From: Clostridium sp. ZS2-4
GTDB taxonomy: Bacteria; Bacillota; Clostridia; Clostridiales; Clostridiaceae
Reading direction: 5' to 3'
DNA: 34,911 nucleotides
Assembly (NCBI RefSeq): GCF_026719745.1
Contig: NZ_JAPPRQ010000126.1
Location: 1-34,911, forward strand
Part shown: positions 1-8,705 of the stretch, one piece after another
How positions within the stretch are numbered: position 1 is the first letter of the stretch
Layout of the letters: every line of letters begins with the position of its first letter
Position numbers and translations under genes: made by a program
Notes under the pieces: generated by a model
What the model was told of the DNA's origin: nothing
What the model saw: only the letters and a program-made list of their open reading frames with translations
Databases searched by the model: none

Positions 1-52
1 AACAAGAAATCTTTCACTGGTAACTGGATATTGGTTATCGAAAAAATAACGT

Positions 53-127
53 TCCGCGATAGCTCAACGGTGGAGCACTCGGCTGTTAACCGATAGGTTG
101 AAGGTTCGAATCCTTTTCGCGGAGCCA
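53..127 (+). tRNA. tRNA-Asn (GTT), copy 1
   Basis: Full cloverleaf of 75 nt. The acceptor arm TCCGCGA pairs with TCGCGGA, the T-loop is GGTTCGAATCC, and the 3' CCA is encoded. The anticodon GTT lies at 85-87 in the loop CTGTTAA, so it reads Asn codons AAC/AAT. It is identical over its whole length to the copy at 336-410 on the other side of the 5S gene, which suggests a local duplication or conversion within an rRNA operon. Confidence 0.97.
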
Positions 128-212
128 TTTAAAAATTAAAAATGAAACTCACTCAGCTTAGCTGAGGAGGATTGATTTGTTAACAAAATCAGATGTTTTG
201 ACAAATCATGCA

Positions 213-329
213 TCTGGTGGTTATGGCTTGAAGGTAACACCCGTTCCCATTCCGAACACGAAGGTTAAGCTTCAAAGCGCCGATGGTACTGCACTGGAGA
301 CGGTGTGGAAGAGTAGGTCGCCGCCAGGT
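213..329 (+). rRNA. rrf: 5S ribosomal RNA
   Basis: The sequence carries the conserved bacterial 5S core (CACCCGTTCCCATTCCGAAC, then AGCGCCGATGGTACT, then GAGAGTAGG-like and GTCGCCGCCAGG). The 5' end TCTGGTGG pairs with the 3' end CCGCCAGG to close the molecule. The ends are placed from this helix and may be off by a few bases. A 6-bp hairpin CTCAGC/GCTGAG lies upstream at 152-166, probably part of the precursor. No 16S or 23S gene is in the window, so this is the tail of an rRNA operon or a separate 5S-tRNA cluster. Confidence 0.95.
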
Positions 330-335
330 AAATAT

Positions 336-410
336 TCCGCGATAGCTCAACGGTGGAGCACTCGGCTGTTAACCGATAGGTTGAAGGTTCGAATCCTTTT
401 CGCGGAGCCA
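336..410 (+). tRNA. tRNA-Asn (GTT), copy 2
   Basis: This gene is identical over 75 nt to the tRNA at 53-127, with the same GTT anticodon and encoded CCA. It begins only six bases after the 5S 3' end, so 5S and tRNA are almost certainly cut from one transcript. The arrangement tRNA-Asn, 5S, tRNA-Asn gives an exact direct repeat 283 bp apart that could recombine and delete the 5S gene. Confidence 0.97.
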
Positions 411-443
411 TTTTTATTTTTTGAATAAATTATTAGAATATAA

Positions 444-502
444 ATATAAAATAAAAATAACCTTGTACTTAATTTGAGTACAAGGTTATTTTTATTTTAT
501 AT
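444..502. terminator. Long perfect hairpin after the 5S-tRNA cluster
   Basis: An inverted repeat with arms 444-469 and 477-502 pairs perfectly over 26 bp around a 7-nt loop (470-476). The outer part is A/T only, so on either strand the core ACCTTGTACT/AGTACAAGGT is followed by a T-rich tract. It is best read as a strong, potentially bidirectional intrinsic terminator that closes the stable-RNA transcript. Confidence 0.85.
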
Positions 503-676
503 GAATAAGATTGGTAAAAAAAGAGTAATATATACATATAGATATATAGAAAAAAATGGTTACAACAAATAATTCTGAATATTTTGTTTAATCAAGAGGA
601 ATTTTAAATTTTAAATAGAATATATTTATTAACCAGTAAATACCAATAAAGTTATAGAAAATAAGGGGGAATTATT

Positions 677-2761
677 ATGAAAGAATACAGGACCCAGAAC
701 TTAAGAAATATAGGCTTTATAGGACACAGTGGTTCAGGAAAAACTACACTAACTGAAGCAATATTATATTATACAAAAAGTAGTGACAGATTTGGAAAAA
801 TTGAGGAAGGAAATACAGTTAGTGATTATGATTTAGAAGAAAGGAAAAGAAAAATATCTATATCTACTTCAGTATTACCATGTGAATGGAATAACATAAA
901 AATAAATATGCTTGATATACCTGGGTATTTTGATTTTGTAGGAGAGATGATAGAAGGATTAAGTGCAGTTGATATGTCAATAGTTACTGTATCAGGAAGA
1001 TCAGGAATACAAGTTGGTACAGAAAAAGCATGGAAGTATGTAAACGAACATAATATGCCTAGAGCATTTTTTATAAATAAATTAGATAGAGAAAATAGTG
1101 ATTTTGAAAGAGTATTATCACAATTAAAGGATCAATTTGGTATTTCAGTAGTACCTATTCAGTATCCGATAGGTAAGGAAAATAATTTCAATGGAGTGAT
1201 TAATGTTATTTCAAAGAAAGCAAGAATATTTAATACTAAAACAAAGGAAATGGAAGACGGGGAACTTCCAAAAGAGTTATTAGAGAAAGTTGATGAATGT
1301 AAAAATATGATAATGGAAGCTGTTGCAGAGACAGATGAAAATTTATTAGATAAATATTTAGAAGAGGGTAAATTAAGTGACCAGGAAATATATGAGGGAT
1401 TAATAAGGGGTGCAGAAGAAGGCGATATTGCTCCTGTAATGTGTGGTTCTGCTTATCAAGGAATAGGAATAAATACATTATTAGAAGATATATTAGAATG
1501 TTTCCCATCACCAAAGGATTCAAAATCAATAAAAGCTATAAATTTAGAAGATAATAAAGAAATAGAAGTAAAGATAGATGAAAAATCAAAGTTTTCAGCA
1601 TTTGTATTTAAGACAGTAGCGGATCCTTTTGTAGGTAAGTTATCAATATTTAAGGTTATGACAGGAAAAATTAAAGCTGATAGTCTTGTATACAACTCCA
1701 ATAAGAAAAAACAAGAAAAAATTGGATCAATGTATTTCTTAAAAGGTAAAGATCAAATACCAGCTTCAGAAATAATAGCAGGAGATATAGGAGCAGTTTC
1801 TAAATTACAATATACGTGTACAGGTGATACGTTATGTGAAGTGGCATCTCCTATAGCTTTTGAAGAATTAGCATTTCCAAAGCCTTCAATGTCTATGGCT
1901 GTAGTTACTAAATCAAAGGGAGATGAGGATAAAATATCTTCTGGTTTGAGTAAACTTTTAGATGAAGATCCTACTTTTAGGGTTAGTAGAGATGTTGAAA
2001 ATGCAGATACCATTATCTCAGGAACTGGTGCCACACATTTAGAAATAATTGCTAATAAATTAAAAATTAAGTTTGGTGTTGAGGTAGAACTTCAAACTCC
2101 AAAAGTACCTTATAGAGAAACAATTAAAAAAGTATCTGAGGTTCAAGGAAAACATAAAAAACAAAGTGGAGGACATGGGCAGTATGGTGATGTAAAAATA
2201 AAATTTGAACCAAGAAATGATGGGGAAGATGATTTAATGTTTGTAGATAAAGTAGTTGGAGGTGTTGTTCCTAGACAATACATACCAGCAGTAGAAAAAG
2301 GCTTAAGAGAGTGTATGCATAAGGGTGTTTTAGCTGGATATCCGGTTATAGGCTTGAAAGCTACACTTTATGATGGTTCATATCACCCTGTAGATTCTTC
2401 AGAAATGGCTTTTAAGGTAGCAGCGTCACTAGCATTTAAAAAGGGAATGGAAATAGCTCAATCTGTTTTACTAGAGCCTATAATGCATATTGAAATACAA
2501 ATTCCGGATGAATACATGGGAGAAATAATAGGAGATATAAATAAAAAGAGAGGTAGAGTTCTTGGAATGGAACCTATAAAAGATGGTCAAAACATTATAG
2601 CAGAAGTTCCAATGGTAGAGATGTTTAAATATACTACAGATTTAAAATCGATAACTGGTGCAAGAGGTAGTTTCGAAATGAAGTTTGAAAGATATGAAGA
2701 GGTACCAGCTAATGAAGTGGAAAAAATAATTAATGAAGCAAAGAATGAAAATGGAAAATAA
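677..2761 (+). CDS. Elongation factor G-like GTPase (EF-G-2 type)
   Basis: A 694-aa translational GTPase with the EF-G domain order: G domain, beta-barrel domain II, domains III, IV and V. The P loop GHSGSGKT is at residues 16-23, the G3 motif at 80-84 and the G4 motif NKLD at 134-137. Domain IV carries the KQSGGHGQYGDV region and GSYHPVDSSEMAF. The G3 motif reads DIPGY, where canonical EF-G has DxPGH. Tyr at the catalytic His position, together with the GHSGSGKTTLTEA start, is typical of the EF-G-2 paralogue lineage (as in Thermus EF-G-2) rather than of the housekeeping fusA product. By family it should bind ribosomes and GTP, but its cellular role is not well settled. The start follows AGGGGGA at 663-669. 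It stands alone and is followed by a terminator shared with rubrerythrin. Confidence 0.9.
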   Translation: MKEYRTQNLRNIGFIGHSGSGKTTLTEAILYYTKSSDRFGKIEEGNTVSDYDLEERKRKISISTSVLPCEWNNIKINMLDIPGYFDFVGEMIEGLSAVDMSIVTVSGRSGIQVGTEKAWKYVNEHNMPRAFFINKLDRENSDFERVLSQLKDQFGISVVPIQYPIGKENNFNGVINVISKKARIFNTKTKEMEDGELPKELLEKVDECKNMIMEAVAETDENLLDKYLEEGKLSDQEIYEGLIRGAEEGDIAPVMCGSAYQGIGINTLLEDILECFPSPKDSKSIKAINLEDNKEIEVKIDEKSKFSAFVFKTVADPFVGKLSIFKVMTGKIKADSLVYNSNKKKQEKIGSMYFLKGKDQIPASEIIAGDIGAVSKLQYTCTGDTLCEVASPIAFEELAFPKPSMSMAVVTKSKGDEDKISSGLSKLLDEDPTFRVSRDVENADTIISGTGATHLEIIANKLKIKFGVEVELQTPKVPYRETIKKVSEVQGKHKKQSGGHGQYGDVKIKFEPRNDGEDDLMFVDKVVGGVVPRQYIPAVEKGLRECMHKGVLAGYPVIGLKATLYDGSYHPVDSSEMAFKVAASLAFKKGMEIAQSVLLEPIMHIEIQIPDEYMGEIIGDINKKRGRVLGMEPIKDGQNIIAEVPMVEMFKYTTDLKSITGARGSFEMKFERYEEVPANEVEKIINEAKNENGK

Positions 2762-2780
2762 AGATTAGTTAAGTTAGTAG

Positions 2781-2816
2781 AAAAGCTTCGGCAATTTACA
2801 TTGCCGAAGCTTTTTA
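2781..2816. terminator. Bidirectional terminator between EF-G-like gene and rubrerythrin
   Basis: The arms AAAAGCTTCGGCAA (2781-2794) and 2801-2814 form a perfect 14-bp stem with a 6-nt loop, flanked by T-rich sequence on both strands. It sits between two convergent genes and ends immediately before the rubrerythrin stop codon. Confidence 0.9.
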
Positions 2817-3401
2817 TTAGTAATTTTCAACAAATAATTCAAAGTAACTTTGAGGATGAACACAAGCAGGACAAGTTTCAGGAGCTTCATTTCCTTCATG
2901 AATATATCCACAATTTCCACATTTCCATAATGTTTTAATATCTTTTTTGAATACTTTATCATTTTCTATATTTTCTAATAGTTTTTTAAATCTTAATTCA
3001 TGTTTTTCTTCTACTTTAGCTATATTTGTAAATGCGGTGGCTATTTCAGGAAAGCCTTCTTCTTGAGCTATCTTAGCAAAACCAGGATATAAATCTGTAA
3101 ATTCTTCATTTTCTCCACCAGCTGCAGCAGTTAAATTAGATTTGGTATCACCTAGCTCTACAGGGTAAGAAGCTGTGATTTCAATCATTTCTCCATTTAA
3201 ATTTTCTTTTAAAAATTTTAGAAATCTTTTAGCATGTTCTTTTTCGTTTCTTGCTGTTTCAGAAAAGATATCTGATATTTGAATATAACCATCTTTTTTT
3301 GCTTGTGATGCATAATAATCATATCTAGTTCTTGCTTGACATTCCCCAGCAAAAGATTTCATTAAATTTTGGGCTGTTTTTGTGTTTTTCAAATTTTTCA
3401 T
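2817..3401 (-). CDS. rbr: Rubrerythrin
   Basis: A 194-aa cytoplasmic peroxide-reducing protein with the classic order: N-terminal four-helix diiron domain, then a C-terminal rubredoxin domain. Diiron ligands are visible at Glu20, the E53xxH56 pair, Glu97/Glu100 and the E131xxH134 pair. The rubredoxin iron is held by Cys161, Cys164, Cys177 and Cys180. Members of the family reduce hydrogen peroxide with electrons delivered through rubredoxin, and they protect anaerobes during oxygen exposure. The gene is monocistronic on the minus strand, with a near-consensus promoter directly upstream. A second rubrerythrin of reversed domain order lies at 25764-26309. Confidence 0.96.
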   Translation of the reverse strand: MKNLKNTKTAQNLMKSFAGECQARTRYDYYASQAKKDGYIQISDIFSETARNEKEHAKRFLKFLKENLNGEMIEITASYPVELGDTKSNLTAAAGGENEEFTDLYPGFAKIAQEEGFPEIATAFTNIAKVEEKHELRFKKLLENIENDKVFKKDIKTLWKCGNCGYIHEGNEAPETCPACVHPQSYFELFVENY

Positions 3402-3432
3402 TACATATCACTCCCATTAAATATTTAGAAAT

Positions 3433-3461
3433 ATTATAGCATCAACACACAATAATATCAA
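3433..3461 (-). promoter_or_regulatory. Promoter of rubrerythrin
   Basis: Read on the minus strand, TTGATA (3456-3461) is followed by a 17-bp spacer and a perfect TATAAT (3433-3438), about 30 bp ahead of the start codon. This is a strong sigma-A type promoter. I did not find a convincing PerR operator in it. Confidence 0.8.
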
Positions 3462-3601
3462 ATAATTGGGAATGACATCGTTAAATATATTTAAATAACT
3501 ACAAATAAGAGGTTATTTAATGTTTCTCATGCATAATAATGAATATTTAAAATAAAAATGCAAAAAATATTTTTAAATAAACCGAAAGGGAGATTATTAA
3601 T

Positions 3602-3841
3602 ATGTCAGAATACCACTTAGATATTATGGGTGATATTGATTTAAGTGACTATAGCAAAATACATGATTATATGGCAATTGTAGGACAGGATGACAGATTT
3701 ACAATAACTTTATGTGATGAAAGTCTAAAGAACTCAGACATTGTGTATAACATGTTAAAAGACAACAAATTTATAATAAACTCTAAAGGAGGAACCCAAA
3801 ATGGAAAATTACACATTACAGCCTCAAGAAATAAAAGGTAA
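3602..3841 (+). CDS. Conserved-looking small protein of unknown function (79 aa)
   Basis: A 79-aa acidic soluble protein that I cannot assign to a named family. No signal peptide, membrane segment or metal motif is visible. It contains a stretch GDIDLSDYSKIHDYM and a Gly/Lys C-terminus (KGGTQNGKLHITASRNKR). The start follows AAAGGGAG at a normal distance. A 9-bp inverted repeat, TTAAATAAC (3491-3499) with 3512-3520, lies upstream and could be an operator. Its 3' end overlaps the next gene by 41 bases in another frame, suggesting coupled translation. Normal codon use and a good ribosome binding site support it as a real gene; its function is open. Confidence 0.7.
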   Translation: MSEYHLDIMGDIDLSDYSKIHDYMAIVGQDDRFTITLCDESLKNSDIVYNMLKDNKFIINSKGGTQNGKLHITASRNKR

Positions 3842-4004
3842 TTCAATGAATATTCCTCATTTCTATGAAATTAATGGTTCGTTACAATATAGTGATACAT
3901 TACAAGAATACACTGGACAAATTCCAACATTACATTCAGTAGCACAGACTTATGAAAAAAATGAAAAATTGAAAGAAATATTTAATAACAGTGTATTTAA
4001 ATAA
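3801..4004 (+). CDS. Small protein of unknown function (67 aa), overlapping the previous gene
   Basis: A 67-aa soluble protein with no family that I recognise. The start ATG has a very strong ribosome binding site, AAAGGAGG at 3785-3792, lying inside the end of the upstream gene. The two reading frames overlap by 41 bases (+1 relative frame), so the pair is probably co-transcribed and translationally coupled. The sequence is rich in Asn, Gln, Thr and Tyr and ends with a charged helix-like segment (YEKNEKLKEIF). A terminator follows within 30 bases. The ribosome binding site and the terminator make it likely to be expressed; no function can be inferred. Confidence 0.62.
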   Translation: MENYTLQPQEIKGNSMNIPHFYEINGSLQYSDTLQEYTGQIPTLHSVAQTYEKNEKLKEIFNNSVFK

Positions 4005-4032
4005 ACCATTTCAAGTTAATTCAGCAAATCAT

Positions 4033-4065
4033 AAGGACTCTATAAATTCATATAGGGTCTTTTTG
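4033..4065 (+). terminator. Intrinsic terminator of the two small genes
   Basis: The arm GACTCTATA pairs with TATAGGGTC (one G-U pair) around a short loop and is followed by TTTTT. It separates the small-gene pair from the histidine operon promoter. Confidence 0.8.
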
Positions 4066-4072
4066 ATTTTTA

Positions 4073-4105
4073 TTGACAATACTAATATATAAATGATATT
4101 ATAAT
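4073..4105 (+). promoter_or_regulatory. Promoter of the histidine operon
   Basis: A perfect -35 TTGACA lies at 4073-4078. The -10 is either TATTAT at 4097-4102 (18-bp spacer) or TATAAT at 4100-4105 (21-bp spacer). The leader to hisZ is then only about 75 nt, too short for a T-box, and no T-box sequence, His codon run or terminator is seen in it. Regulation must therefore differ from the T-box control common in Firmicute amino acid operons. Confidence 0.7.
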
Positions 4106-4126
4106 ACTTAATTCAGTGAGCTAAAG

Positions 4127-4166
4127 TGATAAAGTAATAAATTAATAAATTAATAAATTAATAAAG
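4127..4166 (+). repeat. 8-bp tandem repeat in the his leader
   Basis: Four head-to-tail copies of TAATAAAT (last copy ending in G) cover 4135-4166, preceded by a degenerate copy TGATAAAG at 4127-4134. The array ends directly at the hisZ ribosome binding site TAAAGGG. It would be unstructured in mRNA and could vary in length by slippage. Confidence 0.75.
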
Positions 4167-4181
4167 TAAAGGGTGTATGTT

Positions 4182-5447
4182 ATGAATAACTGGAAGAGAT
4201 ATATACCAGAGGGAATGAAGGATGTATTGTTCGATGAATGCGGAAGGAAACTATCTATAGAAGAAAGATTAAGAAAAATCTATAAATTTAATGGATTTTC
4301 AGAAATAATTTCCCCAACATTAGAATTTTATGATGTTTTTCATTCTCAAAATCAGCCTATTTCACAGGAAAAAATGTATAAGTTATTTGATAATACAGGA
4401 AGAATACTAGTCTTGAGACCTGATATGACAACTCCAATTGCCAGAATTACATCAACAAAAATTAAAGATAAAGTTTATCCATTAAAACTTTGTTATACTT
4501 CAAATATTTTTAGAATAAATGAAAACTTAAATGGTAAAATGAGTGAAATAACTCAATCAGGAGTAGAGATTATAGGAACTAATAATTTAAAAGCTGACGC
4601 AGAGATTATTATAACTGCAATAAAATGTCTTAAGGAGTTAGGGATAAAAGATTTTAAGATAGAGCTAGGTCAAGCAAATTTTTTTAAAGCTTTAATAGAA
4701 GGAATACGGGTAGAAGATGAAGATATTGAAAAACTTAGAGCATTAATTGAAAATAAAAATTATATTGCACTTAGTAATTTTTTAAGGGATAAAGAAGGAG
4801 ATGTCTATAAAGAAAACATAGATATTTTAGAAAAACTTCCTCAATTATTTGGAGATATAAATATTATCGATAAAGCTAGGAGCTTAACAAAAAATCATAA
4901 AGCACTAGAGGCACTAGATAATATTTATGATATTTATAAGATAATTGAAAAGATCGGATTAAGTTCTTATATATCCATTGATTTAGGAATGGTTCAAAAT
5001 ATTGATTATTATACAGGTATAATTTTCAAAGCTTATGTTGATGAAGTTGGAGAGTATATTTTAAGTGGTGGAAGATATGATAACTTAATACAGGAATTTG
5101 GACCTAAGCTTCCAGCTACAGGTTTTGCAATAAATGTTGATAATATATTGGTGGCACTAAAAAAGCAAGATACATTTAAAGCTAAAATTCATAAGAAGGT
5201 TTTAATATCCTATAAAGATGAGTTTTTAGAAGAGGCATATAAGTTGATGGATACGATTCACAGCAAGAATATGATATGTGAGCTTAGTCTATATGACGAA
5301 GAAAAAGAATCTTTACAATATGCCATAAATAATAGAATGGATAGAATGATAAGTATTATTAATGAAAAAAATATAAAGGTTTTTAGTATAGAAACAGGGG
5401 AATCTATAAATATAGACTTGGATAAGTTTATTACTATGCTTAAATAG
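4182..5447 (+). CDS. hisZ: ATP phosphoribosyltransferase regulatory subunit HisZ
   Basis: A 421-aa protein related to the catalytic core of histidyl-tRNA synthetase. It forms a hetero-octamer with the short HisG and is needed for activity and histidine feedback. The class II synthetase-like parts are visible: an early [12 protein letters not shown] segment, the motif 2 region [12 protein letters not shown], and later [17 protein letters not shown] and SGGRYDNLI. It sits first in the his operon, ahead of a short HisG, which supports HisZ rather than HisS. ATG at 4182 is chosen because TAAAGGG precedes it at a normal distance; an in-frame GTG at 4173 overlaps that site. Confidence 0.93.
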   Translation: MNNWKRYIPEGMKDVLFDECGRKLSIEERLRKIYKFNGFSEIISPTLEFYDVFHSQNQPISQEKMYKLFDNTGRILVLRPDMTTPIARITSTKIKDKVYPLKLCYTSNIFRINENLNGKMSEITQSGVEIIGTNNLKADAEIIITAIKCLKELGIKDFKIELGQANFFKALIEGIRVEDEDIEKLRALIENKNYIALSNFLRDKEGDVYKENIDILEKLPQLFGDINIIDKARSLTKNHKALEALDNIYDIYKIIEKIGLSSYISIDLGMVQNIDYYTGIIFKAYVDEVGEYILSGGRYDNLIQEFGPKLPATGFAINVDNILVALKKQDTFKAKIHKKVLISYKDEFLEEAYKLMDTIHSKNMICELSLYDEEKESLQYAINNRMDRMISIINEKNIKVFSIETGESINIDLDKFITMLK

Positions 5448-5478
5448 ATAGGGTTTAATATAAATTGGGGTGAGTAAA

Positions 5479-6117
5479 ATGAAAAATATAAAGATAGCAC
5501 TAACCAAAGGAAGACTAGAAAAGCAGGCAGTTAAAATATTCCAGGGAATTGGAGTAAATATAGAAGAATTGCAGGATAAAGGGAGAAAACTTATTTTTCA
5601 TTGTGAGAATGAATTATATAATATAGATTTTTTCCTTGTAAAAGCACCTGATGTTACAACTTATGTAGAGTATGGAGCAGCGGATATTGGTATTGTAGGA
5701 AAAGATACACTACTTGAAAAAAATAGAGAATTTTATGAGGTATTGGATTTAGAAGTTGGTAAGTGTAGATTTGCTGTTGCAGCACTTCCAGATTTCAGAA
5801 TGGAAGAAGGCTACAGTAGAAAAAAAATAGCTACCAAGTATCCTAATGTAGCAAGAGAATATTTCAGAAAAAAGGGAATGGATATAGAACTTATCAAGAT
5901 AGAGGGTTCAGTGGAATTAGCGCCTATAGTGGGGCTTGCAGACGCTATAGTTGATATTGTAGAAACAGGAGAAACTTTAAGGGAAAATGGATTAATTATT
6001 GTAGAAGAAATATGTGATATAAGTGCAAGGATGATAGTAAATAAAGCAAGTATGAAAACCAAAAGAGAAGAAATCATAAAAATTATTGAGGAAATGAGTA
6101 AAGCTGTTAAAAAGTAG
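5479..6117 (+). CDS. hisG: ATP phosphoribosyltransferase catalytic subunit, short form
   Basis: This 212-aa enzyme joins PRPP and ATP to give phosphoribosyl-ATP, the first and committed step of histidine synthesis. It starts with the typical IALTKGRLEKQA segment and has the PRPP-binding region GLADAIVDIVETGETLREN. At 212 aa it lacks the C-terminal regulatory domain of long HisG proteins, so it should need the neighbouring HisZ. The chosen ATG follows GGGGTGAG; an upstream in-frame GTG at 5470 lies inside that ribosome binding site. Confidence 0.96.
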   Translation: MKNIKIALTKGRLEKQAVKIFQGIGVNIEELQDKGRKLIFHCENELYNIDFFLVKAPDVTTYVEYGAADIGIVGKDTLLEKNREFYEVLDLEVGKCRFAVAALPDFRMEEGYSRKKIATKYPNVAREYFRKKGMDIELIKIEGSVELAPIVGLADAIVDIVETGETLRENGLIIVEEICDISARMIVNKASMKTKREEIIKIIEEMSKAVKK

Positions 6118-6119
6118 GT

Positions 6120-6149
6120 TTTAAGTATTAACATATATAAATACTTAAA
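6120..6149 (+). other. Hairpin in the hisG-hisD gap
   Basis: TTTAAGTATT (6120-6129) pairs perfectly with 6140-6149 over 10 bp with a 10-nt loop. No T-run follows, so it is not a terminator. It could be an RNA processing or stability element that sets expression of hisZG apart from the genes downstream. Confidence 0.45.
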
Positions 6150-6170
6150 GTAAAAAGGGGTGCTGTTTGA

Positions 6171-7463
6171 ATGATTGATATAGTTAAATTAGATGAAAAT
6201 AATAAAAGCTATTATGTGGAAAACTTAAAAAATAGAGCAGAAGCTGTTCAAAGAGATGTTCTTGATGCGGTGGAAGAGATATTAGAGGATGTACGAAAAA
6301 ATGGAGATTCAGCTGTAATCAAATATACCAATAAATTTGACAGCAAAAGTATTAATGCACAAAATGTTAAAGTATCTGTGGATGAAATTAAAAAAGCTTA
6401 CGAAAATGTGGATAAAAAATTTATAGAAGCTATAGAAACAGCAAAAGAGAATATATGGTTCTATCATGAAAAACAGAAGCAAAATTCATGGATGACAACA
6501 AAAGAGGATGGAATAATTCTAGGTCAGCAGATAAGAGCATTAGATATGGTTGGAATTTATGTTCCGGGGGGAACGGCTGCATATCCTTCATCAGTACTTA
6601 TGAATACAATACCGGCAAAAGTTGCAGGAGTTAATAAAATTATAATGGTAACCCCTCCTTCAGAGGATGGAAGCATTAATCCTAATATCTTGGTAGCAGC
6701 AGATATAGCTGGAGTCGATGAGGTTTACAAGGTAGGAGGAGCACAAGGAGTTGCCGCACTTGCTTATGGAACAGAAGCTATTCCTAAAGTTGATAAGATT
6801 GTAGGGCCAGGAAACATCTATGTAGCTATGGCTAAGAGAAGTGTTTATGGTTTTGTAGATATTGATATGATAGCTGGACCATCTGAGATATTAGTTATTT
6901 CAGATGAAACTGGAGATGCAAAATATATTGCTGCAGATTTAATGTCACAAGCAGAGCATGATGTTTTAGCTTCGTCAATTTTGGTTACTACTTCACAAGA
7001 GCTGGCTGATAAGGTTAAAGAAGAGTTAGAAAGACAGGTACAGTATCTAGAGAGAAAAGAAATTATTTTATCATCTTTAAAGAATTATGGAGGTATTATA
7101 ATTGTAGACAATATGAAAGAAGCTGTAGATATGGCAAACATTATAGCACCAGAACATCTTGAAGTTATGGTTCAGGAGCCATTTTCATTACTTGGAGAAC
7201 TAAAAAATGCTGGATCTATATTCTTAGGAAAATATGCACCAGAACCGCTGGGCGATTATATTGCAGGACCAAATCACGTTTTGCCAACCAGTGGAAGTGC
7301 CAAGTTCTTCTCACCTTTATCAGTGGATGACTATATTAAAAAATCCAGCTATATTTATTATTCACAAGAAGGGTTAGCTAAGGTTAAAGATAAAGCTGTG
7401 ACAATAGCAGAAACAGAAGGACTTACAGCCCATGCAAATTCAATTAAAGTCAGATTTGAATAA
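6171..7463 (+). CDS. hisD: Histidinol dehydrogenase
   Basis: This 430-aa zinc- and NAD-dependent enzyme oxidises L-histidinol to histidine in two steps, the end of the pathway. Visible family signatures are [43 protein letters not shown], the zinc/catalytic region [18 protein letters not shown] and [12 protein letters not shown]. The length is typical for the family. The start codon follows AAAAGGGG at 6154-6161. It is the third gene of the operon, with a 53-nt gap after hisG that holds a hairpin. Confidence 0.98.
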   Translation: MIDIVKLDENNKSYYVENLKNRAEAVQRDVLDAVEEILEDVRKNGDSAVIKYTNKFDSKSINAQNVKVSVDEIKKAYENVDKKFIEAIETAKENIWFYHEKQKQNSWMTTKEDGIILGQQIRALDMVGIYVPGGTAAYPSSVLMNTIPAKVAGVNKIIMVTPPSEDGSINPNILVAADIAGVDEVYKVGGAQGVAALAYGTEAIPKVDKIVGPGNIYVAMAKRSVYGFVDIDMIAGPSEILVISDETGDAKYIAADLMSQAEHDVLASSILVTTSQELADKVKEELERQVQYLERKEIILSSLKNYGGIIIVDNMKEAVDMANIIAPEHLEVMVQEPFSLLGELKNAGSIFLGKYAPEPLGDYIAGPNHVLPTSGSAKFFSPLSVDDYIKKSSYIYYSQEGLAKVKDKAVTIAETEGLTAHANSIKVRFE

Positions 7464-7490
7464 CCTAAATATAGAATGGTGGTGAATTAC

Positions 7491-8081
7491 ATGGAAGCTA
7501 GAAAAGCGGAAGTAATGAGGAAAACTGGAGAAACAGATATATGTATAAATTTGAATTTAGATGGAGAAGGCAAATATGATATTAAAACAGGAGTAGGTTT
7601 TTTTGACCATATGCTTTGTCTTATGACAAAACACGGACTTTTTGATATGAAATTAAGTGCTTTAGGAGACCTTGAAGTGGATTCTCATCATACAGTTGAG
7701 GATGTGGGCATAGTTATTGGTCAGTGCATAGCTAAAGCTTTAGGTGACAAAGCCGGAATTAAAAGATATGGAACCTCATTTGTTCCAATGGATGAAGCAT
7801 TGGCTTCAGTAAATCTTGATATTAGTGGAAGACCTTTTTTAGTTTTTCAAGGTGAATTTACCTGTGATAAATTAGGCGATTTTGATACTGAGATGGTGGA
7901 AGAGTTTTTCAGAGCAGTTGCATTTAATGCAGGAATCACCCTTCATGCCAGAGTGATTTATGGTAAAAATAATCATCATATGATAGAAGCATTGTTTAAG
8001 GCTTTTGGAAGAGCACTTGGTGAAGCAATAGAAAAGGACAGTAGAATAAAGGGAGTTATGTCTACTAAAGGGGTTATTTAA
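7491..8081 (+). CDS. hisB: Imidazoleglycerol-phosphate dehydratase
   Basis: This 196-aa enzyme dehydrates imidazole glycerol phosphate to imidazole acetol phosphate. Metal-binding motifs are clear: FFDHML near residues 37-42, [11 protein letters not shown] at 64-74 and [17 protein letters not shown] further on. It is the monofunctional form: no histidinol-phosphate phosphatase domain is fused to it as in enterobacteria. The start ATG at 7491 is preceded by GGTGGTGA; an in-frame ATG at 7476 overlaps that ribosome binding site. Confidence 0.97.
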   Translation: MEARKAEVMRKTGETDICINLNLDGEGKYDIKTGVGFFDHMLCLMTKHGLFDMKLSALGDLEVDSHHTVEDVGIVIGQCIAKALGDKAGIKRYGTSFVPMDEALASVNLDISGRPFLVFQGEFTCDKLGDFDTEMVEEFFRAVAFNAGITLHARVIYGKNNHHMIEALFKAFGRALGEAIEKDSRIKGVMSTKGVI

Positions 8082-8099
8082 AAGAAGTGAGGTGGTTTG

Positions 8100-8705
8100 G
8101 TGATTGCTATTGTGGATTATGGAATGGGGAATTTGAAAAGTGTTGAAAATGCACTGGATTTTTTAGAAATTCAATCTATTATAACATCAGATAAAGAAAC
8201 TATATTAAATAGTGATGGAATTATACTACCAGGGGTAGGGGCTTTCCCTGATGCTATAGATAATATTAAAGAGGCGGAATTAGATAAAGTTCTAAAAGAT
8301 GCAGTAAATAAAGGAAAGCCATTGCTTGGAATTTGCCTTGGAATGCAGCTGTTATTTGAAGAAAGTGATGAGGTGAAATTAAGCAAAGGATTGGGCTTCT
8401 TAAAGGGAAGAATAGAGAAGCTTAATATAGATTTAAAGGTACCTCATATGGGCTGGAATAGTTTAAATATTGAGAAAGAAAGTCCAATATTAAATGGAAT
8501 TAAGAAAGGAAGCCATGTATATTTTGTTCATTCTTATTATGCAGTAACAGGAGAAGACGGAATATTAAATGCTTACGCAGATTATGGGGTTAAGGTTCCA
8601 GGTGTAGTTAGCAAAGGAAATGTATATGGTATTCAATTTCACCCAGAAAAAAGTGGGGAAGTAGGGCTTAGAATGTTAAAGAACTTTGGGGAGATGATAA
8701 AATGA
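8100..8705 (+). CDS. hisH: Imidazole glycerol phosphate synthase, glutaminase subunit
   Basis: A 201-aa class I glutamine amidotransferase that supplies ammonia to HisF. The catalytic triad is visible as Cys79 in GICLGMQL, and His181 and Glu183 in [12 protein letters not shown] start at 8100 gives the canonical N-terminus [19 protein letters not shown] and sits 7 nt after GAGG; the alternative TTG at 8097 is too close to that site. Its stop overlaps the hisA start (ATGA), so the two are translationally coupled. Confidence 0.96.
   Translation: MIAIVDYGMGNLKSVENALDFLEIQSIITSDKETILNSDGIILPGVGAFPDAIDNIKEAELDKVLKDAVNKGKPLLGICLGMQLLFEESDEVKLSKGLGFLKGRIEKLNIDLKVPHMGWNSLNIEKESPILNGIKKGSHVYFVHSYYAVTGEDGILNAYADYGVKVPGVVSKGNVYGIQFHPEKSGEVGLRMLKNFGEMIK

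Noticed and set aside
177-428. 83-aa open frame over the 5S and second tRNA
   Set aside because: It lies on top of 5S rRNA and tRNA-Asn genes and has no protein features; it is a chance frame in stable RNA.
4106-4181. T-box or His leader peptide ahead of hisZ
   Set aside because: The leader is only about 75 nt, has no T-box consensus, no His codon run and no terminator.
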